A DNA stretch of 62,229 nt from contig CAYNDV010000008.1 in NCBI GenBank assembly GCA_964396055.1, positions 1-62,229 of the forward strand, given 5' to 3'. Shown here piece by piece: positions 49,794 to 60,100 of the stretch; positions within the stretch are counted from its first letter, which is position 1, and the number at the start of each line of letters is the position of its first letter. Both the position numbers and the translations under genes were made by a program. The stretch is from CAYJPV01 sp964396055. Its GTDB lineage: Bacteria > Acidobacteriota > Vicinamibacteria > Vicinamibacterales > JAKQTR01. The notes under the pieces were generated by a model. That model worked only from the letters and a program-made list of their open reading frames with translations. It was not told the DNA's origin and made no database searches.

Positions 49794-51158
49794 CTACTGA
49801 ATCTCGCGGATCTTGATCGACCGGAACGACACCCGGTTGCCGTGGTCCTGCAGCAGGATGTGGCCCTTCTCGCGCTCGCCGAAACCCGGCCACACCTGGT
49901 ACTTGCTGTAGTTCACCAGGGCCCGCCACATCTGCGTGCCCCGCTCGTACTCCACGGTCTTGAAGCCATTGAGCCAGTGCTCAACATGCCGGCCCTTCAC
50001 GACGATGCGGGCCTGGTTCCACTGGTCGATGCCGTTGAACCGGATGTTCTCCGGGGCGATGAGGTCGTAGAGCCCCGCGTTGGTCCGGTTGCCCTTCACC
50101 CCGAGTTTCGCGTCCGGGTGATTCGCGTTGTCCAGGATCTGGAACTCGCAGCCGATCGACGACCCGGCGCCCTTGTTCAGCGTGGTGTCCACGAAGTACT
50201 TGATCCCGCTGTTGGCGCCCTTCGTGATGCGGTACTCCACCGTCAGCTCGAAATTGCCGAACTGATCCACCGTCACGATGTCCCCGCCGGCCGCCGCCTC
50301 CGCGCCACCCGAGTCGAGGACCGTCAGTGTGCCGTCCTTCACCTCCCAGCCGCCAGCCGGGAAGGTCTCGAGTTTCGCGCCGCGCCAGCCCGCCGTGGTC
50401 TTGCCGTCCCACAGCAGCTTCCAGCCTGCGGCCTTTTCGCGGTCGGAGAGCGTGTTCGGGACGAAGTTGAACTGCGGCACGCCGGCCGCCGGCTTCGTGC
50501 GCGCGGCCTCGAGGCCGGTCGTGCGGATGCGGATGTTGCGCCAGCCCATCGCCTTGCCCGCCTTGGCCTGGTCGTTGCCGATGCTGTGCACCTGGAGCGC
50601 GATAAATCCCTTCGGCGTCAGGTCGTCGAGGATGTCGGCGCACGCGACGCCGTTCACCCACGTCCGGATCGAGGGGCCGATGGCTTCCACGCGCAGGTGG
50701 TTCCACGCGCCGGGCTTGAACGCCTTCTGCGCCTCGGGCTGGCCCGTCAGCGTGTGCAGCCACCCGCGCCGCGCTTCGTCGTAAATGCCGCCGGTCCAGG
50801 CGCGGGGGCTCGGGTCCACCTCCACCTGGTAGCCATGCACCCGGCCGTTCTGGTACTCGGGCAGGCTCTGGCTGCGAATCTGGATGCCGCTGTTGATGTC
50901 GCCCTCGACCATGAACTCGAGTTCGAGGATGAAGTCCCCGTACTCGGTCGTCGAGGCGATGAAGCTGTTCGGCGATCCCACGACGGTCCGACCGATGATG
51001 GCGCCGTTCTCGATGCCGTACGGCGCCGTGCCGTTCACCTGTTTCCAGCCGTTCAGTGTCTTGCCGTCGAACAGGGGCGTCCAGCCGTCCTGCGCCAGGG
51101 CCGGCGCCGCCAGCAGCAGGGCGGCCAGGGCCGCCACCACGATGCGATGACGTGTCAC
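49794..51158 (-). CDS. Secreted DUF1080 (3-keto-disaccharide hydrolase-type) protein, two domains
   Basis: 454 residues from GTG 51158, with GGAGGAG six bases upstream. The signal peptide ends at ALAQ. Two concanavalin-like DUF1080 domains follow: GWTPLFDGKTLNGWKQV...GDFILELEFMVEGDINSGIQIRS in the first, and GWKLLWDGKTTAGWRG...FELTVEYRITKGANSGIKYF in the second. Members cleave 3-keto-glycosides made by Gfo/Idh-type dehydrogenases, which fits the oxidoreductase encoded just upstream. The exact sugar is unknown. Confidence 0.88.
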   Translation of the reverse strand: MTRHRIVVAALAALLLAAPALAQDGWTPLFDGKTLNGWKQVNGTAPYGIENGAIIGRTVVGSPNSFIASTTEYGDFILELEFMVEGDINSGIQIRSQSLPEYQNGRVHGYQVEVDPSPRAWTGGIYDEARRGWLHTLTGQPEAQKAFKPGAWNHLRVEAIGPSIRTWVNGVACADILDDLTPKGFIALQVHSIGNDQAKAGKAMGWRNIRIRTTGLEAARTKPAAGVPQFNFVPNTLSDREKAAGWKLLWDGKTTAGWRGAKLETFPAGGWEVKDGTLTVLDSGGAEAAAGGDIVTVDQFGNFELTVEYRITKGANSGIKYFVDTTLNKGAGSSIGCEFQILDNANHPDAKLGVKGNRTNAGLYDLIAPENIRFNGIDQWNQARIVVKGRHVEHWLNGFKTVEYERGTQMWRALVNYSKYQVWPGFGEREKGHILLQDHGNRVSFRSIKIREIQ

Positions 51159-51183
51159 GATCGTCTCCTCCTTGGGCCGTGCC

Positions 51184-52602
51184 TCAGGCCTTCTTCGCAA
51201 TCTGCTCGATGTCGTACGCCGCCGCCCGGGGCTTGCGGGCGCACAGCGCGTTGGCTTCCGCGTCTCCCACGAACTGCTCGGCCTTCGCGTCCCAGGTGAG
51301 CGGACGGCCGAGTTTCATCGCAATCCACGCCGCCGCGCAGGCCTCGAGGCTGCGCGCGGACTGGTCGATGGGCGCAATGGGATCCTGGCGCTTCGCCACG
51401 GCTTCGAGCCAGTTGCGGTAGTGGTCCTCACTGGCCGCCCAGCGGATCGCGCCGGCCGGCAGGGGCGACGTCAGGATCTTCGGATCGCTCGCCTCGAGCG
51501 CCGTGCGCCGCTCCCCGGGCCGCGCGGCGCCCGGGTCGCTGCTGGTCACCTGCGCCGAGCCGCGGGCGCAGAACACCCAGCCCTCGGTGCCCTCGAACCG
51601 AATCCCGTTCGGGAACGTCTGGTCGAGAATCACCTGGATGCCGCCCGGGTAGGCCATCTCGACGTGGTAGGTGTGGTGCACGGTCCACACGTCGTTCGTC
51701 ATGAAGGTGGCGCGGCCTTCCAGTTTCTCGGGCCCGCCCAGTTCCAGCCCCAGGCCCCAGTGCGCGATGTCGATGTGGTGCGCGCCCCAGTTGGTGATCA
51801 TGCCGAGGCCGAAGTCCTCGGTCGTGATCCACCCGGGCCGGCCCAGCGACGTCTGCGGGTGGACGCGATCCTCCATGTACGGCTGCTGGGGCGCCGGGCC
51901 CAGCCACGTCTCGTAGTCGAGGTTCGCCGGCACGGGCTGCGTCGCCGGCGCCGCGCCCTTCGGCCGATCCTGGCCGATGCCGATCTTCACCACCTTCACC
52001 TGGCCGATCCGCCCGTTGCGCACGGCCTCGGTGGCGACGCGGAAGGTATCCCACGGCTTCGAGGAGCGCTGCTGGCTGCCGGTCTGCAGGATGCGCTGCT
52101 TCGCCCGCACGACCTGCCGCAGGACCTTCGCTTCGCGGACATCATAGGTGACCGGCTTCTGGACGTACAGGTCCTTGCCGGCCAGCGCGGCCTCGACGGC
52201 CACGATGGCGTGCCAGTGATCGGGCGGCGTCACGATGACGGCATCGATGTCACGGCGCGCCAGCACCTCGCGGAAGTCCCGGTACGCCTTGACGTCCACC
52301 GCGCTCTCGCCCTTGCCCTTGTAGAACGCCTCCACCGACGCCCTGGCCGCCGACAGTCGCTTGCTGTCGAGGTCGCACACGGCCACGATCCGGCACAGGT
52401 CGGTGTGCGCCATCGTGCCGCGCATGTCCTCGGTGCCCATGCGGCCGCACCCGATCTGGGCGACGTTGATGCGTCGGCTGGGCGGCGTCTGCGCCCCGAA
52501 GAGATAGGTCTTCGGCAGAAAAACGGGCGCGACAATCGCCCCGGCCGAACCGAGCAACGAAGTGGTCAGGAACCGCCGGCGCGTCTGCCGTGCTGCACTC
52601 AT
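51184..52602 (-). CDS. Gfo/Idh/MocA-family oxidoreductase, Tat-exported
   Basis: 472 residues from ATG 52602 with AAGGAG upstream. A twin-arginine signal (RQTRRRFLTTSLLGSAGAIVAP) sends it to the periplasm. The NAD(P) fold starts INVAQIGCGRMG, and the catalytic-domain motifs VQKPVTYDVREAKVL (EKP-like, here QKP) and NWGAHHIDIAHWGLG are clear. Such exported enzymes keep a tight cofactor and oxidise or dehydrate sugars. It is cotranscribed with the DUF1080 gene (25-base gap), so together they probably process keto-sugars. Confidence 0.9.
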   Translation of the reverse strand: MSAARQTRRRFLTTSLLGSAGAIVAPVFLPKTYLFGAQTPPSRRINVAQIGCGRMGTEDMRGTMAHTDLCRIVAVCDLDSKRLSAARASVEAFYKGKGESAVDVKAYRDFREVLARRDIDAVIVTPPDHWHAIVAVEAALAGKDLYVQKPVTYDVREAKVLRQVVRAKQRILQTGSQQRSSKPWDTFRVATEAVRNGRIGQVKVVKIGIGQDRPKGAAPATQPVPANLDYETWLGPAPQQPYMEDRVHPQTSLGRPGWITTEDFGLGMITNWGAHHIDIAHWGLGLELGGPEKLEGRATFMTNDVWTVHHTYHVEMAYPGGIQVILDQTFPNGIRFEGTEGWVFCARGSAQVTSSDPGAARPGERRTALEASDPKILTSPLPAGAIRWAASEDHYRNWLEAVAKRQDPIAPIDQSARSLEACAAAWIAMKLGRPLTWDAKAEQFVGDAEANALCARKPRAAAYDIEQIAKKA

Positions 52603-52665
52603 CGTCGGAACTCCTTGGTGGATGGCGGTGACAGGAACCGGGGTTGGATAGTCCCCGGAGCGGCC

Positions 52666-52682
52666 AAATGGTAACACCAATT
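52666..52682. promoter_or_regulatory. GntR/FadR-type operator candidate upstream of Gfo/Idh
   Basis: AAATGGT-AAC-ACCAATT fits the TGGT-N3-ACCA core used by FadR-subfamily GntR repressors (LldR, PdhR types), with one mismatch between arms. It lies 64 bases before the start. An 18-bp stretch covering most of it is identical at 45554. No GntR gene is in the window. Confidence 0.5.
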
Positions 52683-52810
52683 CAGCCGACTGAAAAGGCA
52701 GGACGTGCCGATTCATCCCAAAAGTCCTGGAGAGTCGACTCAGGAGACCTTCTGTGACGGCCGCGATAGATGCACGGCGGTCTGACCCATCCAGACCACT
52801 GCGACCACAG

Positions 52811-54198
<1,388 letters not shown>

Positions 54199-54199
<1 letters not shown>

Positions 54200-55212
54200 C
54201 ACGCACACGGACCGGCTGTGCCGCAGGAACACGGGCCCGCCTGCGAACGGGCTGCCGGCAGGGTGACGGTGAAGCGCACCCCGGCGCCTGGCACGTTCCG
54301 GAAGTCGAGATCGCCCTCGTGATCGCGGACGATGTGCATGGCCAGGGGCAGGCCCAGGCCCGTGCCGGTGGCCTTGCTGGTGTAGAACGGCTCGAAGACC
54401 TGGCACCGCTTGTCCTCGGGAATCCCCGGTCCGGTGTCTTCCACGCTGAGGGCCACGGCGCCGTCGGGCAGCACGGCGGTCTCGAGAGTGAGGCGGCCGC
54501 CGTCGGGCATGGCCTGCATCGCGTTGCGCACGAGATTGAGCGCAGCCTGCTTCATCTGCTGGGGGTCGAACACCGCGCACGGGCAGTCGCGCGACATGCG
54601 CGTCTCGACAGTGATGCGCTGCCGCCCGGCCTCCTCGCGAACGAGGTGCGCGAGGTCGTCGACGATGGCGTTCAGGCTGTGGTGGCCCAGCGCGGGCCGC
54701 GGTGGCCGGGCAAACGCCAGGTACTCGTCGGTCAGGTGCTGCAGGCGCTCTGCCTCCTGCTGGATGCTCTTGATGAGTCCTGACGCCTCGGCGGCGCCGG
54801 CGCAGTTGCACCGCTGGACTTCCTCCTCCAGCAGTTCGCCGTTCAGCATGATCGCGTTCAGCGGATTGCGCACTTCGTGCGCCACGTGGGCGGCCAGCTG
54901 GGCGAAGGCCGCCAGGCTCTGGCGCCGCTGCTCGCACTCGCCGACACGGGCCTTGAGCTCGGCCTCCTCGACCAGCCGGCGGGCCTCGGCCTCGGCCTCG
55001 GCGCGCCGCGCCCGCGATCGCATGAGCGCGTGCCCCAGGGCCAGGACGCCCACCGTCACGGCCAGCAGCAGCAGTTCCTCGGCGGCGTTGGCGTGCGACA
55101 CACTGAACACGAGCAGCCCGATGGCGGCCACGACGGGCAGCCACACCACGACGGGCATGCGGCGGAACAGGCTGCTGCCGGACGAGAACGTTGGGCTCAC
55201 GGATTCGCTCAC
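54199..55212 (-). CDS. Sensor histidine kinase 2, NtrB-like with two membrane helices
   Basis: 337 residues from GTG 55212. Two hydrophobic helices (about 22-38 and 46-64) with almost no periplasmic loop, so it probably senses something in or at the membrane. A coiled linker is followed by HisKA with His about 112 (LAAHVAHEVRNPLNAIMLNGE) and HATPase_c (NLVRNAMQAM, EDTGPGIPEDK, GTGLGLPLAMHI). Cys-rich spots are notable: CNCAGAAE between HisKA helices and CSCGTAGPC at the very C-terminus, which could bind a metal or respond to redox. Coupled to the sigma-54 regulator gene. Confidence 0.93.
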
Positions 55213-55265
55213 GGCGTCGCCGGTCCCGGGGAACCGGCCCTCCTGGGTAAGAAAGATACAGGAAT

Positions 55266-55278
55266 TGACAAAATGTCA
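55266..55278. promoter_or_regulatory. Palindrome TGACA-AAA-TGTCA in the kinase-maeA gap
   Basis: Perfect 5-bp arms around three bases, in the divergent gap 54 bases before the kinase start and 87 before maeA. Same motif as at 30637, 30680 and 30816. It may mediate autoregulation or control of maeA. Confidence 0.5.
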
Positions 55279-55364
55279 CATCGCCGGCCGCCACGGACGC
55301 CTGAGGCCAGGACTGTTGTGCAACAATCACCCCGGGGAGAGGTTGCCGCCCCGACGAGGCTGCC

Positions 55365-57095
55365 ATGAAGACCTTTTCAATCAAAGTCGACCCGCTGACC
55401 AACGAAGAGTACTGGGAGGTCTACCTGCGCGGCCAGCAGCTGCTGAGCGACCCGCTGCTGAACAAGGCGTCGGCCTTCAGCGTCGAGGAACGCCTTGCGC
55501 TGGATTTGTCGGGGCTGCTGCGCTCGGGCGTGTCGGGGCTCGACGCCCAGGTCGATCGCACCATCGAGGCGTACCGGCGGAAGCCGGACGACCTGGAGAA
55601 GTACATCTACCTCCAGGGTCTGATGGACCGCAACGAGGTGCTCTTCTACCGGACGCTCGTGGGCAACCTCACCGAGATGGTGCCCATCGTCTACACGCCG
55701 ACGGTCGGCGTGGCCTGCCAGCAGCTCAGCAAGATCACGCGGCGGTATCGCGGCATCTATATCAGCCCGGACAACATCGGGCGCATCGACCAGATCCTGC
55801 AGAGTGTGTCGTTGCCCTCGGTGAACCTGATGGTAGTGACCGACGGCGAGCGGATTCTCGGGCTGGGCGACCTCGGGTCCGACGGCATGGGCATCCCGGT
55901 CGGCAAGGTGAAGCTCTACGTCGCCGCAGGCGGGCTGCATCCCGCCTGCTGCCTGCCGGTGTGTCTGGATGTGGGCACCAACAACCAGAGCCTGCTCGAC
56001 GATCCGCTGTATCTCGGCTGGAAGCACCCGCGCCTGGACGGCCCGGACTACTGGGACTTCATCGAGCGCTTCGTCCTGGGCGTGAAACGCAGCTTCCCCG
56101 AGGCGCTGGTGCAGTGGGAGGACTTCGCGAAGCACAAGGCCTTCACGCTGCTCGAGCGGTACCGCGAGCGTGTCCTGTCGTTCGACGACGACATCCAGGG
56201 CACGGGCGCGGTGGCGCTGGCGGCCATCATGACCGCCATGCGGATCAAGGGCACCGCGCTCACGGACCAGCGGTTCCTCATCGCGGGCATGGGCCAGGCG
56301 GGGGTGGGCATCGCCGAGAACATCCGCTCCACGCTCGTGTCGAGCGGATTGTCCGACGCGGACGCCCGGCGCCGGATCTTCGCCGTCGATCTGCCCGGCC
56401 TGCTGCTCGAGGACACGCCCGGCCTGTCGAAGTGGCAGCAGCGGTTCGCGCAGGCGCGGGCCGGCGTCGCGGGCTGGGCGCTGCCGTCGGCCGATCGGAT
56501 CACCCTGATGGACGTGGTCGTCAACGCACGCCCGACGGTGCTGGTGGGCGTCACCGCCCAGCGCGGCCTCTTCGGCCTGAAGGGCCTCGAGGCCGTGGCG
56601 GCGTACGAACGGGCGCCCGTCCTGCTGGCGCTGTCGAACCCGACCAGCAAGAGCGAGTGCACGCCCGAGGATGTGGCGCAGGCCACCGACGGGCACGGGC
56701 TCGTGGCCACAGGCAGTCCGTTCCCGGACCTCGCGTGGAAGGGCCGCACGCTCGTCACCTCGCAGTGCAACAACCTGTACGTGTTTCCGGGCGTCGGGCT
56801 CGGAGCCCTGGTCGCCAAGGCGCCGAAGGTGACCGACGCCATGTTCCTCGCGGCCAGCCGGGCGCTGAGCGGCATGGTCACGGCGGCACAGGAGCGGCAG
56901 GGGTACCTGCTGCCGCCGATGGAAGACATCCGTGCGGTGTCACGGGCGGTGGCGCACGCGGTGGCCATCGAGGCCCGCGACTCGGGCCTCGGACGCCTGC
57001 TCGATGACGAGGACTACGCCCGGGTCATCGCCCGCGCGCAGTGGGAGCCGCAATACGCGCATTACCGGCCGGGCGATCCCGGCGCGCGGTCCTAG
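55365..57095 (+). CDS. maeA: NAD-dependent malic enzyme
   Basis: 576 residues. Large-subunit malic enzyme of the eukaryote/E. coli SfcA type: MVPIVYTPTVGVACQ with the catalytic Tyr, VVTDGERILGLGDLG, FDDDIQGTGAVALAA for the metal, and the nucleotide fold FLIAGMGQAGVGIAEN. It decarboxylates malate to pyruvate, generating NADH. Divergent from the two-component operon, with which it shares a palindrome. Lhr follows by 13 bases. Confidence 0.94.
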   Translation: MKTFSIKVDPLTNEEYWEVYLRGQQLLSDPLLNKASAFSVEERLALDLSGLLRSGVSGLDAQVDRTIEAYRRKPDDLEKYIYLQGLMDRNEVLFYRTLVGNLTEMVPIVYTPTVGVACQQLSKITRRYRGIYISPDNIGRIDQILQSVSLPSVNLMVVTDGERILGLGDLGSDGMGIPVGKVKLYVAAGGLHPACCLPVCLDVGTNNQSLLDDPLYLGWKHPRLDGPDYWDFIERFVLGVKRSFPEALVQWEDFAKHKAFTLLERYRERVLSFDDDIQGTGAVALAAIMTAMRIKGTALTDQRFLIAGMGQAGVGIAENIRSTLVSSGLSDADARRRIFAVDLPGLLLEDTPGLSKWQQRFAQARAGVAGWALPSADRITLMDVVVNARPTVLVGVTAQRGLFGLKGLEAVAAYERAPVLLALSNPTSKSECTPEDVAQATDGHGLVATGSPFPDLAWKGRTLVTSQCNNLYVFPGVGLGALVAKAPKVTDAMFLAASRALSGMVTAAQERQGYLLPPMEDIRAVSRAVAHAVAIEARDSGLGRLLDDEDYARVIARAQWEPQYAHYRPGDPGARS

Positions 57096-57108
57096 GACAC
57101 CGCACGCC

Positions 57109-60100
57109 ATGCCGCCCGGCCCTGCGGACCCGCTGGCGCCGTTTCACGCGCCGGTCCGGCGGTGGTTCCTGGCTCACGTGGGCGATCCCACCGCGGCCCA
57201 GAGGCACGGCTGGCCTGCCATCGCCGGCGGCGCCTCGACGCTCATCCAGGCGCCCACGGGAAGCGGCAAGACACTCGCGGCCTTCCTCTGGGCGTTGAAC
57301 CGCCTGGCGTTCGGCGACGGCGGCTCGGGATGCCGCGTCGTGTACGTGTCGCCCCTGAAGGCGCTCGCCGTGGATGTCGAGCGCAATCTCCGGGTGCCGC
57401 TGGCTGGCATCAGGGAGCAGGCCGCCGCCGACGGCGTGCCCTGCGCGCCCGTGTCGGTGGCCGTCCGCACGGGCGACACCCCCGCGTCGGATCGCGTGCG
57501 GTTCGCGCGGGCGCCGGCCGACATCCTGATCACTACGCCGGAGTCGTTGTTCCTGCTCCTGACCTCGAACGCGCGCGACGCCCTGCGCACGGTGCACACG
57601 GTCATCGTGGACGAGGTGCACGCGCTGGTGGCGACCAAGCGCGGCGCCCACCTCGCCCTGTCGCTCGAGCGGTTGCAGGCCCTGTGCCCGCAGACGCTCC
57701 AGCGGATCGGCCTGTCGGCCACGCAGCGGCCGCTGGACGAGGTGGCCCGGTTCCTGGGCGGGGCGCGTGCGCGCGCAGAGCGGCGGCGCCCGCCGCGCCG
57801 GCGCGCCAGCGCGCCACTGGAGGCGACGCGGGGCGCCGACGATCTGCGCGCCGGGTTCGCCGACGAAGACGCCAGCCCTGTCTGGCGGCCGGTCACCATC
57901 GTCAACACCGGAGAGCGCAAGCGCCTGTCGCTGCGGATCGACGTGCCCGTCGAAGATCTGGCGCGCCTCGACGCCGTCTCCCGGGCCTCTGCGCCGTCCG
58001 CGCCGGCGCCCGCTGCGCCGCCATCGATCTGGACCGCCGTGCATCCGCGCCTGCTGGCACTGGTGCGGTCCCACGCCTCGACGCTGATCTTCGTGAACAG
58101 CCGGCGCGTCGCCGAGCGCCTCGCCGCGGCGCTGAACGATCTCGCCGGAGAAGCCCTGGCGCTCGCGCACCACGGGTCGATCGCCCGCGAACAGCGGACC
58201 GCCATCGAGGAGGCCCTCAAGGCCGGGCGCGTGCGCGCGCTGGTGGCCACCTCGTCGCTCGAGTTGGGCATCGACATGGGTGCCATCGACCTCGTGGTGC
58301 AGATCGAAGCGCCCCCGTCGGTGGCGTCGGGCCTGCAGCGCATCGGACGCGGCGGCCACCACGTCGACGCCATCAGCGAAGCGGTCATCGTCCCGAAGTT
58401 CCGGGCGGATCTCCTGGCCTGCGCCGCCGTCACACGGGCGCTGCACGACGGGCACGTCGAAGAGAGCCGCTACCCCCGCAACCCGCTGGACGTCCTGGCT
58501 CAGCAGGTGGTCGCGATGGCCGCGATGGAGCCCTGGGACGTCGACCGGCTGTTCCGGACGATCCGGCAGGCCGCGCCGTTCGCCGACCTGGGCCGGCGGC
58601 TCTTCGACGCCGTGCTGGACATGCTGTCGGGCCGCTACCCGGCCGACGACTTCGCCAGCCTCCGGCCGCGTCTCACGTGGGACCGCCGGGCGGGCACCGT
58701 GATCGCCCGCGACGGCGCACGGCGCGTCGTGGTCGCCAATGCCGGCACCATCCCCGACCGGGGCCTGTACGGCGTGTTTCTCTCAGGTGCCGGGCCGGGA
58801 GCGGCCCGGGTAGGCGAACTCGATGAAGAAATGGTGTTCGAGAGCCGCGTGGGTGAGACGTTCATCCTGGGCGCGAGCACGTGGCGCATCGACGAGATCA
58901 CGCACGACCGGGTCCTGGTGTCGCCCGCACCGGGCGAACCCGGCAGGATGCCGTTCTGGAAGGCCGATGCCCCGGGTCGACCTGTCGAGTTCGGCCGCCT
59001 GATCGGCGGGCTCGTCCGGGAACTCCGTGACCTGCCGCCCCCCGCGGCGCTGGCGCGCCTCACGTCGCGGCACGACCTCGATCGGCAGGCAGCCGAGAAC
59101 CTCCTGCGGTACCTGGCGGATCAGGCTGCGGCCACCGGAGTGGTGCCGGACGACCGGACAATCCTCGTCGAGCGCTGCCGCGACGAGCTGGGCAACTGGC
59201 GGGTGTGCGTGCTCTCGTTCCTGGGCGGCGCGGTGCACGCGCCCTGGGCGATGGCGGCGGCCGCCCGCATCCGGGAGACACGCGGGCTCGACGTGCTCAC
59301 GCTGTGGACCGACGACGGATTCGTGGTGCGGTTCCCCGAGAGCGAAGAGCCGCCGGATCCCGCGTGGCTGCTGCCCTCGTCGGCCGACGTCGAACGCCTC
59401 GTGATCGCCCAGCTCGGGTCGACCGCGTACTTCGCCGCGCGGTTCCGCGAAGCGGCGGGACGGGCGCTGCTGCTGCCGCGCCGGCAGCCGGGCCGGCGGA
59501 CGCCACTCTGGCAACAGCGCAAGCGGGCCACGGACCTGCTGGCTGTGGCCGCGCGGTTCGGATCGTTTCCCATCGTACTCGAGGCGTACCGCGAGTGCCT
59601 CCGCGATCACTTCGACGTGCCGGCGCTCATCGACCTGCTGGACCAGATCGAACACCGCGCCGTCCGCGTGGTCACCGTCGACACGCCAAAGCCGTCGCCG
59701 TTTGCCGGGGCGATCCTGTTCGGCTACATCGCCAACTACCTGTACGACGGAGATGCGCCGGCGGCGGAGCGGCGGGCGCAGGCCCTCACCGTGGACCAGA
59801 GCGTCCTGCGGGAACTGGTGGGCGCGGCCGATCTGCGCGACGTCCTCGACGCGGACGAACTGGCAACGCTCGAAGGCGAACTCCAGGGACTCGACGGCCC
59901 CCGCGTGGCTCGCTCGGCCGACGGCCTGCACGACCTGTTGCTGTGGCTGGGTGATCTGTCGGACACCGAGCGGGCCGCCCGCGCCGATGGGCCGCACACC
60001 GCGTGGGCGCGGGCCCTGCAGCGGTCGGCGCGCGCCGTCGAGGTCCGAGTCGCCGGTGCTTCGCGCCTGGTCGCGGCCGAGTACGCGGCCCAGTTCCGCG

